A stretch of DNA of 24,648 bases from an uncultured Collinsella sp. (GTDB taxonomy: Bacteria; Actinomycetota; Coriobacteriia; Coriobacteriales; Coriobacteriaceae): assembly GCA_937950415.1 (NCBI GenBank), contig CALFDL010000016.1:1-24648 (forward strand), given 5' to 3'. A model generated the notes under the pieces. The model had not been told where the DNA came from, searched no databases, and worked only from the letters and a program-made list of their open reading frames with translations. Shown here piece by piece: positions 5,735 through 13,117 of this stretch (within the stretch, counting starts at the first letter, position 1; every line of letters begins with the position of its first letter). The translations under genes and the position numbers were made by a program.

Positions 5735-6415
5735 ATGCGACCGCTCATCATCATGAATGGCGAGAAGATCGACTGGTGCCATACCGTCATCAGAATGCTG
5801 ATGTATCTGGCAGGTGTTGCGACGCTCGCCCTCGGCATGAGCATTCAGACCGCATCGGGCCTGGGCGTCGCCGCGCTTACCTGTTTTGCCACGACGCTGT
5901 CCATGCTCACTGGCAAGACGCTCGGCTTTTGGATCACCGCGACCTATGTCGCCTACATCGCCGCACAGGCAGCCATCTTGCGCCGCGAATTTCAGCCGCG
6001 CATTTTGCTCGAGCTCTTTTTCTCAACACTGATCGGTGGCTTTACCGACTTCTTTATGAACGTTAACCCCCTGCATCCCACCGCGCTACCGGCACAGGTC
6101 GCGACCATGCTGCTCTCGCTTGCCATCACCGCGTTTGGCGTGAGCCTCGTCGTCAACATGGGCGTCGTTCCCAACGCGCCCGATGGCCTGGTGCAGGTCA
6201 TTGCCGAAAAACTCAAACGCCGCTTTGGCGATGTGAAGGTCGTATTCGATTGCTCGCATGTCGCCGCCTCGCTCGCGCTGTCGCTGGTTTTTATGCACAA
6301 CCTGGGCGGCTTTGGCGTCACGACCGCCATCTCGGCACTATTCCTGGGCCATGTCATCAACATCGCCAACAAGCTGTTCGCCCAGCGCTTTATCCGCGCG
6401 GCATTCGGAAAATAG
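5735..6415 (+). CDS. YczE/YitT-like integral membrane protein
   Basis: A 226-residue polytopic membrane protein with about five to six hydrophobic segments. They include MLMYLAGVATLALGMSIQ near residue 20, one around LGFWITATYVAYIAAQAAIL, one around LLELFFSTLIGGFTDFF, and two near the C-terminus. The glycine-rich GMSIQTASGLGVAALTCF segment and the VVPNAPDGLVQVIAEKL loop are typical of the poorly characterised YczE/YyaS/YitT membrane family. The ATG at 5735 is chosen for GAAAGGA 11 nt upstream; the open frame upstream runs through the leader RNA. Because it shares operator and RNA leader with kdgK-eda, a role in transport or efflux of a sugar acid or its product is plausible. That is inference; no biochemical role is known to me for this family. 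Confidence 0.75.
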   Translation: MRPLIIMNGEKIDWCHTVIRMLMYLAGVATLALGMSIQTASGLGVAALTCFATTLSMLTGKTLGFWITATYVAYIAAQAAILRREFQPRILLELFFSTLIGGFTDFFMNVNPLHPTALPAQVATMLLSLAITAFGVSLVVNMGVVPNAPDGLVQVIAEKLKRRFGDVKVVFDCSHVAASLALSLVFMHNLGGFGVTTAISALFLGHVINIANKLFAQRFIRAAFGK

Positions 6416-6441
6416 CACCACCGCAAGAACCCGCGAGCAGC

Positions 6442-6511
6442 GCTATACGTTGCTATATCTCACTATACTTTGCTATATCTTGCTATACTTTGCTATATCT
6501 TGTTATAACTT
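6442..6511 (+). repeat. Seven 10-bp tandem repeats before the ATPase gene
   Basis: Seven consecutive decamers follow GCTATAyCTT: GCTATACGTT, GCTATATCTC, ACTATACTTT, GCTATATCTT, GCTATACTTT, GCTATATCTT, GTTATAACTT. The unit equals about one helical turn, so every TATA lies on the same DNA face. The array ends 17 bp before the start codon at 6529 and must contain or overlap the promoter. It suggests cooperative binding of a regulator, perhaps the encoded ATPase or its winged-helix tail. Confidence 0.85.
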
Positions 6512-6528
6512 GAGCAAAGGCGGCGCAC

Positions 6529-7620
6529 ATGCAGACGAACCCTTTTAAACCCACAGCGGGCAAAACGCCTCCCTCGATCATCGGCCGCGAAGACGTTCTC
6601 GATGAATTCAACGAAGGGTTGGTCAACGGACCCGGTGCCCCGGGACGATTGATGCGCATCGCCGGCGTCCGCGGAACAGGTAAAACGGTTCTCCTCGACG
6701 AGTGCGCACGTCTTGCCCAAAATCGCGGCTGGACCGTTATAAAGGAAGTCGCGACCGAAGGACTCTGCCAGCGCATTCTCGAGCAACTGCAGCCCAAGCT
6801 CCAGGCCAAACACGCCAGATTCGAGCCAACCGTCGCGGGCATATCCCTTGGCAGCATAGACATTGAACGAATCGGCCCATCGCTGCGCGATGCCATGGTG
6901 CAGACAATTTCCAAGAATGGAAACGGACTGCTCATCACCCTCGACGAAGTCCAAGATGCCGAGCTCGAAGAAGTCCGGACACTCTCCATTGCGATTCAGC
7001 AGGTTATCGGCGAGGATCTTGATATCGCCTTTGTTTTTGCAGGACTGCCCTCGATGATCGAAAGCGTCATCAACGGTAAGACGCTCACGTTCTTACGCCG
7101 CGCCCTCCCCTTTGACCTCAAAGCCGTAGCTGTAACCGAGGTTACATACTCCCTCGAGGAAACCATTGAAGCATCCGGCATGGAGCTGCAACCAGGTATT
7201 GCCGGCCAACTTGCCGAAGCAACGCAAGGCTATCCTTTTATGATCCAGCTTGTTGGATACTACGCATGGCAGTTGGCAAGACGCTCCCATGTTGCTGTTA
7301 TCGGAGAAGAAGAAGCCAGGCGCGGCATCGCCACAGCGCGCGAGCGCTTCTTCGCTATGGTGATCGAACCCGCCCTGCAGCGTATTCCACCCACATGCAT
7401 TGCCTATCTTTTGAGCATGGCTTCGCTGGGACAGACATGTTCAACCAGCATGGTTGCCGACGACTTAAACAAGACGCCTCAGCAGGTGAGCACCATCCGT
7501 AGCCGACTGCTCAGAGAGTCGATTATCGAGGCACCTTCGTACGGCAAGATATCGTTTGCCATCCCCTACATGCGCGACTACCTCAACGAACACAAAGCCG
7601 AACTGGAAGCTGAGCTGTAG
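6529..7620 (+). CDS. AAA/STAND-like ATPase with C-terminal winged helix
   Basis: A 363-residue P-loop ATPase. Near the N-terminus IIGREDVLDEF is the usual lead-in of AAA_16-type proteins. Walker A is GVRGTGKT (46-53); Walker B is LLITLDEVQDA (Asp139/Glu140). A long helical region follows, with TQGYPFMIQLVGYYAW (about 228-243). The last 80 residues look like a winged helix (ADDLNKTPQQVSTIRSRLLRESIIEAPSYGKISFAIPYMRDYL). AAAGG lies 8 nt before the ATG. Such proteins resemble archaeal-type ATPases and STAND signalling proteins whose role is undefined. The gene stands alone between the repeat array and a strong terminator. No partner gene (nuclease, toxin) is adjacent on the same strand. Confidence 0.85.
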   Translation: MQTNPFKPTAGKTPPSIIGREDVLDEFNEGLVNGPGAPGRLMRIAGVRGTGKTVLLDECARLAQNRGWTVIKEVATEGLCQRILEQLQPKLQAKHARFEPTVAGISLGSIDIERIGPSLRDAMVQTISKNGNGLLITLDEVQDAELEEVRTLSIAIQQVIGEDLDIAFVFAGLPSMIESVINGKTLTFLRRALPFDLKAVAVTEVTYSLEETIEASGMELQPGIAGQLAEATQGYPFMIQLVGYYAWQLARRSHVAVIGEEEARRGIATARERFFAMVIEPALQRIPPTCIAYLLSMASLGQTCSTSMVADDLNKTPQQVSTIRSRLLRESIIEAPSYGKISFAIPYMRDYLNEHKAELEAEL

Positions 7621-7646
7621 AGGCGCCAATACCCCAGAGGACAGCA

Positions 7647-7680
7647 GGCCCCAAGCCGGTGTAGGCTTGGGGCCCGTTTT
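7647..7680 (+). terminator. Intrinsic terminator of the ATPase gene
   Basis: A perfect 11-bp stem GGCCCCAAGCC/GGCTTGGGGCC (7647-7657, 7664-7674) with a 6-nt loop, then CG and TTTT. It separates two convergent genes. Confidence 0.85.
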
Positions 7681-7699
7681 GTGGCTTTGCTCTTTTGAG

Positions 7700-8953
7700 C
7701 TACGCGCGTTCGTATTTCGTGGCGCGTCCCGTCCCCTGCTTTACAATCGCGTTTCGTTTGAGCAGAGATTCGAGTGCCGCCAGCGTTCGCGTACGGCTTA
7801 ACCCTGCCTGTTTCTCGATCTCGCTTCGCGACATAATTCGTCCGCCCGACAAGGCCTTGAGAACCTGGACCTCTTCCTCAGACCCTTCAAAAGCATCGGT
7901 GACGGGCAACGTGACAGCCACCATGCCACCACGAACGTCAAAGATCGGCTGATTGATCGAATCGCGATAGGCACGCCTAATGCGCGCAATTCCCGTTCCG
8001 AACTTCTCGATATAGTCCAGCTTTAAGAAGACCTCGGCAACAATTGGATTTCGGAGCACGGATATTTGCCCATACAGGTATTGCTCCGTCGTCAAGCCGG
8101 CGGGCAGCGATCCCGGCGAAGTCACAACGACACGGTCATTGTACAGGGCAACCTGAACATTCGCCTGCACATCCCACGTCCGATGCACGAGGGCGTTTGT
8201 AACTGCCTCGCGGAACGCCTCGAGAGGAATCCGGTCGGTCTGGACGCGCTCAAATCCTTCGATGCGCTCATAACGATAGTAGCGTGCGAACATGGCCACT
8301 GCTCTATCCACCTGCTCAATTGCAGACAAGCCCGTTGCCGTCTCGCGATCCAAAATCACATCTTCGCTCTCACCAAACCGAACGCAGTCAATACCCGGGA
8401 ACTCGTTCTCGTCTGCCAAAATCGCCGCGGCATTGGTATAGCCGTCCTTGCCGAGCAAGCGAAGCGTTCGCATAATATCCGGCGTGAGCTCAGAAATGCC
8501 CAGATGTTCAATGCACTTGCGCTCGAGCGTATGAAAGCTCAGGTCCTGACGAGCCGACGTGAGCGCGTCGAACGTCAGATTGCTGCCTTCGAGCGTCAGC
8601 CTGCCGTACTCAAGACGGTCCACCTCTACCGTCGCCGAATCATTTCGCCCATAGGCCTTCCCCTTACTTCGATAGGGCTTGTCCTGCCCCTCATAAACCG
8701 TAAGAGTTACCGTCCCGTGCTTCTCGTCGGGCTCGAGCGAGTAGCGGGGCGCGGGGTCTAGGCTGTCATTAATCATGTTCTCGATGCGCAGGCACTCCGC
8801 AACCGGATCTGAAAGACCGACTGCAACGCCTTTGTCATTAACGCCAAACTCTATCTTGCCCGTCCCATAGTTTGCATAGGCGCTCATCGTTTTGAGGAAC
8901 GTCGGCGTCACGCTCTCCTTGTATTCGACGGTAGGGCTTTCCCTGACAACCAT
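7700..8953 (-). CDS. AlbA_2/Schlafen-domain transcriptional regulator, RecG-helicase-like family
   Basis: A 417-residue protein. The N-terminal AlbA_2 (Schlafen-type) domain spans about residues 5-115: ESPTVEYKES then FLKTMSAYANYGTGKIEFGVNDKG. The middle has the ATPase-like C-terminal region of the family, with FREAVTNALVHR, SPGSLPAGLT and RNPIVAEVFLKLDYIEKFGTG. A C-terminal winged helix follows (MSRSEIEKQAGLSRTRTLAALESLLKRNAI). Databases often call these putative ATP-dependent DNA helicases, but no helicase motifs are present. The frame begins at 8977; the ATG at 8953 has AGAGAGGGG 8-10 nt upstream, while 8977 has no ribosome site. Its upstream region has three related repeats, suggesting autoregulation. 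Confidence 0.85.
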   Translation of the reverse strand: MVVRESPTVEYKESVTPTFLKTMSAYANYGTGKIEFGVNDKGVAVGLSDPVAECLRIENMINDSLDPAPRYSLEPDEKHGTVTLTVYEGQDKPYRSKGKAYGRNDSATVEVDRLEYGRLTLEGSNLTFDALTSARQDLSFHTLERKCIEHLGISELTPDIMRTLRLLGKDGYTNAAAILADENEFPGIDCVRFGESEDVILDRETATGLSAIEQVDRAVAMFARYYRYERIEGFERVQTDRIPLEAFREAVTNALVHRTWDVQANVQVALYNDRVVVTSPGSLPAGLTTEQYLYGQISVLRNPIVAEVFLKLDYIEKFGTGIARIRRAYRDSINQPIFDVRGGMVAVTLPVTDAFEGSEEEVQVLKALSGGRIMSRSEIEKQAGLSRTRTLAALESLLKRNAIVKQGTGRATKYERA

Positions 8954-9000
8954 ACGCACGGCCCCTCTCTTTTTCATACTTATCTGAACCGTATTTTAAG

Positions 9001-9127
9001 ACGAAAACCATTTACGTACGGTTTTAAACCAGACGCAAACGCTTTTCGTCTGGTTTGCGTACGGAAATTAGACGCAAATTACGCTTTCGTACCGACAATC
9101 GCCAGACGCAAATGCTTTTCGTCCGGC
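9001..9127 (-). promoter_or_regulatory. Repeat cluster upstream of the AlbA_2 gene, candidate operators
   Basis: Three related units begin AGACGCAAA at 9031, 9070 and 9104, each followed by a version of nGCTTTTCGT. Two sit in inverted repeats: AAACCAGACG/CGTCTGGTTT (9026-9035/9047-9056) and GCCAGACG/CGTCCGGC (9101-9108/9120-9127). GTACGG occurs nearby in both orientations. This fills the middle of the 306-bp gene-free stretch 8954-9259. Spacing of 34-39 bp and repetition suggest several binding sites for one regulator, probably the AlbA_2 protein itself. Confidence 0.55.
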
Positions 9128-9186
9128 AATGCGTCTGCGATCCAAACGAAAAAAGACCCCGAGCACGCTGTACACGACGTGTGTCA

Positions 9187-9233
9187 GCCCCTACTTTCCC
9201 TCCGCAACATGATCGTGGAGGGAAAGTAGGGGC
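9187..9233. repeat. Perfect 17-bp inverted repeat
   Basis: GCCCCTACTTTCCCTCC (9187-9203) pairs exactly with 9217-9233 around a 13-nt loop. No T-run on either side, so it is not a plain terminator. It resembles a palindromic intergenic repeat. Confidence 0.6.
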
Positions 9234-9248
9234 AGTGGCGGCAAAAGC

Positions 9249-9281
9249 GCATGTTGCCTTTATCGGATGACGGCAACATGC
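9249..9281 (-). terminator. Terminator-like hairpin at the end of the long minus-strand unit
   Basis: GCATGTTGCC (9249-9258) and GGCAACATGC (9272-9281) form a 10-bp stem that includes the stop codon of the DUF2264 gene. Reading the minus strand, GCTTTT follows. The T-run is short, so efficiency is uncertain. Confidence 0.55.
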
Positions 9282-10972
9282 GTTGCAAGTTTAGTAACAC
9301 CTGCGTTTATGACGTACTTAACGGCCGGAATCACCGTCTTGCCGCATTCGATATTTGTGTTGGCCTCGGGATGCAGCAAGACACGCTCACCGGCAGTAGG
9401 GCCCACAGTATCAACGCGGCAGACGTCATCGATATCATCTAACGTCACCCAGTGATAATCGCCCGGCACGGCAAATCCCGCATCGTAGGCAACGCAATCA
9501 ACTGTGCTTGTGACTACATGCCCACGCAGCTGGCCGTCTGCAAGTGGAATGACTTCTGTCACCACATCGATGCCCGGGCACGGACTCCAGTGCGTACGCA
9601 CAGCACGCTGACCATTGTCGAGCGCTACGACCTCGCTCTTTTCCACGCCATCGCGAACAAACACGCGCCCGCCGACCACAAACGAAAGCATGCTGTCCGG
9701 CGCCGCCTCTTCGAGGGTGCGCTGAGAACGCGCAACGCTAAAGCCAAACTGGCTCGAATAGGCAAACTTACTGTACTTGTTGTCCGACTGGGCAAACGGA
9801 TGTCCCGGAGTGCGACCGCTCGGATAGAGCGTCACCTCTCCCCTAGCATCGCGCGCAACCAAAGCAGTCTTTCCCAGTGCATCGTCAATCGCGCACAGCG
9901 GAGATGCAAGCTCCGACCCCGGTACGCGCCAGAACGGATTGCCCTCGGGCAACGCCAGACACGCAAACGTCATCAGGCACCAGTAGGGCGAACCGGCGGC
10001 ATTGTACCCCTCGCACATGTGCTGATTGGGATATTTGTATCCCAACGAAAGCACATGGCCGTTGTCGCAAATGCGACCGTAATCCCATGCCTCAATGTTT
10101 CGAGTTATTAAGCCCGTGAGTCGCGCGGCATCAAAGCTGTCTCCCAAGCACACACCAGCCGCCACGGCAATCGACCAAAAACCCGACTGCGCAAACCGAT
10201 ATATCATCGAGCGCCCGTACGGCACGGCCTCGCCGCGCGCAGAAAACAACTTGATGTAATCGGCAGCAAATAACTTGAGCCTATTGAGATAGTTAGCAGC
10301 CCTTACAACATCACGGTTTCCGAACTTCCAGATATAGAGAATCGAGAAGAACTGGAATGTCATGGCGTTGTAGTAATCGGGCAGACCCGTCGGACCATCC
10401 TTGTACCAACCGTCATCACAATAAAAGTTATCAAGCGTGCGGAGGTCATCTTCCAGAATACGCTGGCTATAGGGCATACCGAGCTCGCGCAGAGCAAGGT
10501 TGACAAGCGCTTGAAACCACAGCCAGTTACCGGCAGGGCAGCTGTGCTCATTGATCTTTCCCAGCCACGCTGCAGCGCGCTCACGTTGGCCCTCCGCCAG
10601 CGGCTCCCACAGCACATCGGGAGCGAGCAGAAGGGCATAGACAATGGCCGCCATCTCGACAAACTTCTGGTCATGATCGCGACAGTCGCCCCAATAGGCA
10701 TCCGACTGCGGGTCGGTTCCGGCAATCAAGCCATTGCAATACGCATGCTCAAAAAACTCGTCGGCGCTTCGCGAGCCGCCGGCCCAATAGGGAGCAAGGC
10801 CCCATAAGGGTCGGGCCCAGGCTTCGATGGGAATAACCTCATCCTCGTACTGCGCACCCCCGCCCGCAAGCTCAATACGCGAGCAAGATGCATCGTAGTG
10901 TTTGCGCAACGGATCAAGGAAGCGCATCAACAGCGCCTCGAAATCACGACGCGAATGCAATGTCGTCGGCAC
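9260..10972 (-). CDS. DUF2264 protein, putative uronate-glycan hydrolase (paralogue 1)
   Basis: A 570-residue cytoplasmic protein of the DUF2264 type, probably an alpha/alpha barrel followed by a beta domain. Conserved stretches are IEAWARPLWGLAPYW (about 50-64), NWLWFQALVNLALRELG, DGWYKDGPTGLPDYYNAMTFQ, GRSMIYRFAQSGFWS and PYWCLMTFACLALP. All except the first half of the WARPLW motif recur in the 602-residue paralogue at 20514-22322. It starts at GTG; AGGAGG lies 5 nt upstream inside the end of the preceding gene, whose stop is 2 nt away, so translation is coupled. No signal peptide. Members of this fold class act on glycans, and the GH88 and GH43 neighbours point to a uronic-acid oligosaccharide. 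Exact activity is unknown to me. It is the last gene of the unit. Confidence 0.82.
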   Translation of the reverse strand: MPTTLHSRRDFEALLMRFLDPLRKHYDASCSRIELAGGGAQYEDEVIPIEAWARPLWGLAPYWAGGSRSADEFFEHAYCNGLIAGTDPQSDAYWGDCRDHDQKFVEMAAIVYALLLAPDVLWEPLAEGQRERAAAWLGKINEHSCPAGNWLWFQALVNLALRELGMPYSQRILEDDLRTLDNFYCDDGWYKDGPTGLPDYYNAMTFQFFSILYIWKFGNRDVVRAANYLNRLKLFAADYIKLFSARGEAVPYGRSMIYRFAQSGFWSIAVAAGVCLGDSFDAARLTGLITRNIEAWDYGRICDNGHVLSLGYKYPNQHMCEGYNAAGSPYWCLMTFACLALPEGNPFWRVPGSELASPLCAIDDALGKTALVARDARGEVTLYPSGRTPGHPFAQSDNKYSKFAYSSQFGFSVARSQRTLEEAAPDSMLSFVVGGRVFVRDGVEKSEVVALDNGQRAVRTHWSPCPGIDVVTEVIPLADGQLRGHVVTSTVDCVAYDAGFAVPGDYHWVTLDDIDDVCRVDTVGPTAGERVLLHPEANTNIECGKTVIPAVKYVINAGVTKLATHVAVIR

Positions 10973-10974
10973 TT

Positions 10975-12198
10975 TTACCTCCTCTGGAGCACCTCGGCCT
11001 TAACCTCAGACTCCTTAACGACGCGCGGGCCCTGGAGCACTTCACCGCTTTCGCAGCGGTAGGCAACGTTGCGCTCGATAAGCTTGGCCCCCTGTCCAAG
11101 CTGAATGCAGGGGCTGCCGGCATTCTGCGCGTCGGGCTCATACGAGATCTCGCAATCATTAAACTCGAGCACGCCGGGTACTGCCTCGTTTCCGTTGAAG
11201 AACGAGCTCATAGTTATGCCCTGCGCCTTGCAGCCATCAAAGTGCATGTCGACCAGCGGGCGCTCCGTCTGGTAGCCCTTCTCGGATCCAAAGTCGTAGT
11301 TGATCAGGCGGCCCGGATTAACAAACGAGCAGTTATGCAAACGCCAGTTACACGAATCACCACGGTCCACGTCACCCGCCGGCGAGTAGTACTTAACAGC
11401 CGCGTGCATGTGATGAGTTCCCTCAAGAATATGCTCGTACTCGCCGGGGCCCACAAAGCGACAGGAATCGACCAGTAAGTTCTGGCAGCCCAGGCGAATG
11501 GCGTTGCACGCTGTATTGAGCAGACAGTCTTCAACGACAACGTTGCGCGCATCGAAACCGGCAACACAGTCGTCGCCCGTCTTGAGCGTACAAGAACGGA
11601 TGGTGACGTTGTTGCAATGGTGAATGTTAAAGCCATCGTGGCCGCCCAGAATGCTCACGCCCTCGGCAAACACGTTGTCGCACGAGTCAATCTGATGGCT
11701 CCAATTTGCACTGCGCTCAAAGGTGTAGCCCCTGAGCGTCACGTTCTGGCAACGGCAGATACGAATGCCCATTGCCCCGCGAAAGCCCTCTTCGCCCGCC
11801 GGATCAGTGCAGTCGACGCCGTCGAACGCACTGCCGGACTCACCAATAATGGCAACGTTCTTCGCATCGGCAATGGTCAACAGCGCACGAGTGTAGTGCG
11901 GCGGAAGGCGCTGGATACGCACGATCTCGGGATCGATCGCATAGCGAAGCGTAGTCGGAATATCCCAATCCGTATAATCCGCAATGTCATCGGACCCCTG
12001 AATCCTGGCGCCAGACTCAAGATAGAGTTCGGTATTGCCATACATGCGAATAGAACCCACGCGATATGTACCAGCAGGAACGATGACGCGCGCACCCTGG
12101 GCATCGCGCGCCCGGTCAAGAATATGCTGGAATTCAGCTGTCACGCAACCATTGCGATTGGCAAGCTCGGCAGGGACATGGAAAGTGGTAAGAGACAT
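10975..12198 (-). CDS. GH28-like right-handed beta-helix glycan hydrolase
   Basis: A 407-residue protein built of beta-helix rungs: repeated N-V-T-I/L-x-x-C patterns such as QNVTLRGYTF, CNNVTIRSCTL and ARNVVVEDCLL. Two polygalacturonase-like acidic motifs are at the expected spacing: GHDGFNI (Asp188) and KTGDDCVAG (Asp209, Asp210). The usual GHG histidine motif is absent; AIRLG stands near the place of RIK. So the fold and acid residues fit GH28, but activity is likely on a different substrate. Unusually there is no signal peptide, so it acts in the cytoplasm on imported oligosaccharides. The start ATG has AAAGGA 7 nt upstream. It is coupled to the downstream DUF2264 gene. Confidence 0.75.
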   Translation of the reverse strand: MSLTTFHVPAELANRNGCVTAEFQHILDRARDAQGARVIVPAGTYRVGSIRMYGNTELYLESGARIQGSDDIADYTDWDIPTTLRYAIDPEIVRIQRLPPHYTRALLTIADAKNVAIIGESGSAFDGVDCTDPAGEEGFRGAMGIRICRCQNVTLRGYTFERSANWSHQIDSCDNVFAEGVSILGGHDGFNIHHCNNVTIRSCTLKTGDDCVAGFDARNVVVEDCLLNTACNAIRLGCQNLLVDSCRFVGPGEYEHILEGTHHMHAAVKYYSPAGDVDRGDSCNWRLHNCSFVNPGRLINYDFGSEKGYQTERPLVDMHFDGCKAQGITMSSFFNGNEAVPGVLEFNDCEISYEPDAQNAGSPCIQLGQGAKLIERNVAYRCESGEVLQGPRVVKESEVKAEVLQRR

Positions 12199-12304
12199 AT
12201 TGGTCCTTTCGCATCTTCTTCGATATCAAGCTCTTGACTCGGCAGACCCGAGAACCGATCGCGCCATGCGATCTCGATCGGATCATGCTTGATGGGCAAA
12301 AACG

Positions 12305-13105
12305 TCAGGCATTTCGAACGAGCCGACGCCCCCAGACCTCAATCTGGCTCAGACTGGGAAAGCCGTCCTCGGCGCGCTTAACCAGCTGCTTGAGCTTGAC
12401 CCATGACACGCGCATGCCTCCCAGGTCAAACGACTGACGCCCCCCTGTTTTCTTAAGCGACAAATCCATGACAGAACCGTCCGAAAGCTCTAACTGAGCA
12501 GATTCCCAGCACGTATCATGCGGAAAATCGGCGCGAAGGTAGAGTCGTAACTCATCGGCAATCACCGGTTCGCCAAAGTCGATCTTGAGCCAGGCATCTG
12601 ATCTACCGGCAACACCCCACGACTCATGAGGCCAGCTTCCGTGGCTCGAAGTCTCGATCACCCCGTCAATCGCATTGCGCGCAATAAACTGCGGGTTGTC
12701 CATAGGGATGTTCGAGGTCGCGTGAGGATAAACGCCCGACGCGCCTTCATGGTCACAGGAATTGAGCGATAAACATCTCCATCCATTTGCCTCACGCTCG
12801 TCCTCAATGCGAACGTTAGCGTAGTGACGCTCGTCAGCGAACGCCCAACCCTTGCCATAGGCCTTTTGGGCATCGCCAAGCGGAACGGGGAACTCGAAGG
12901 CTTCTTGCGTCATGAGTACATGGCTCTCGGCAAGTGAGGCATCGAGCTTTACAACCAAGTGAGCCGGCACGACGTCGCATCGAATAACCAGCTTGTCACC
13001 CGGCAGATATTGCCCGCGCCAGGATAGTGTCACCTCGTCCTCACGCTTGGCGCAGTATACGACCTCGCCCGTCTGACGAACCAGGCTTAGGCAGACATTG
13101 GGCAT
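12305..13105 (-). CDS. Discoidin (F5/8 C)-like galactose-binding-fold protein
   Basis: A 266-residue protein without signal peptide or membrane segment. The C-terminal 150 residues look like a discoidin/F5-8C jelly roll: NPQFIARNAIDGVIETSSHGSWPHESWG, then SDAWLKIDFGEPVIADELRLYLRAD and ending SLSQIEVWGRR. The first 110 residues form another beta-rich region (TLSWRGQYLPGDKLVIRCD) that I do not recognise. It starts 13 nt after the GH43 stop, with AGAGGGG upstream. The stand-alone cytoplasmic carbohydrate-binding form is uncommon. It may be an accessory subunit for a neighbouring hydrolase or itself have unrecognised activity. Confidence 0.7.
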   Translation of the reverse strand: MPNVCLSLVRQTGEVVYCAKREDEVTLSWRGQYLPGDKLVIRCDVVPAHLVVKLDASLAESHVLMTQEAFEFPVPLGDAQKAYGKGWAFADERHYANVRIEDEREANGWRCLSLNSCDHEGASGVYPHATSNIPMDNPQFIARNAIDGVIETSSHGSWPHESWGVAGRSDAWLKIDFGEPVIADELRLYLRADFPHDTCWESAQLELSDGSVMDLSLKKTGGRQSFDLGGMRVSWVKLKQLVKRAEDGFPSLSQIEVWGRRLVRNA

Positions 13106-13117
13106 AGGATTCCCCTC

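Noticed and set aside
6442..6511. Possible CRISPR array
   Set aside because: The repeats are directly adjacent 10-mers with no spacers and no cas genes nearby.
9187..9233. Bidirectional intrinsic terminator
   Set aside because: The 17-bp stem is perfect, but neither strand has a T-run after it. Kept only as an inverted repeat.
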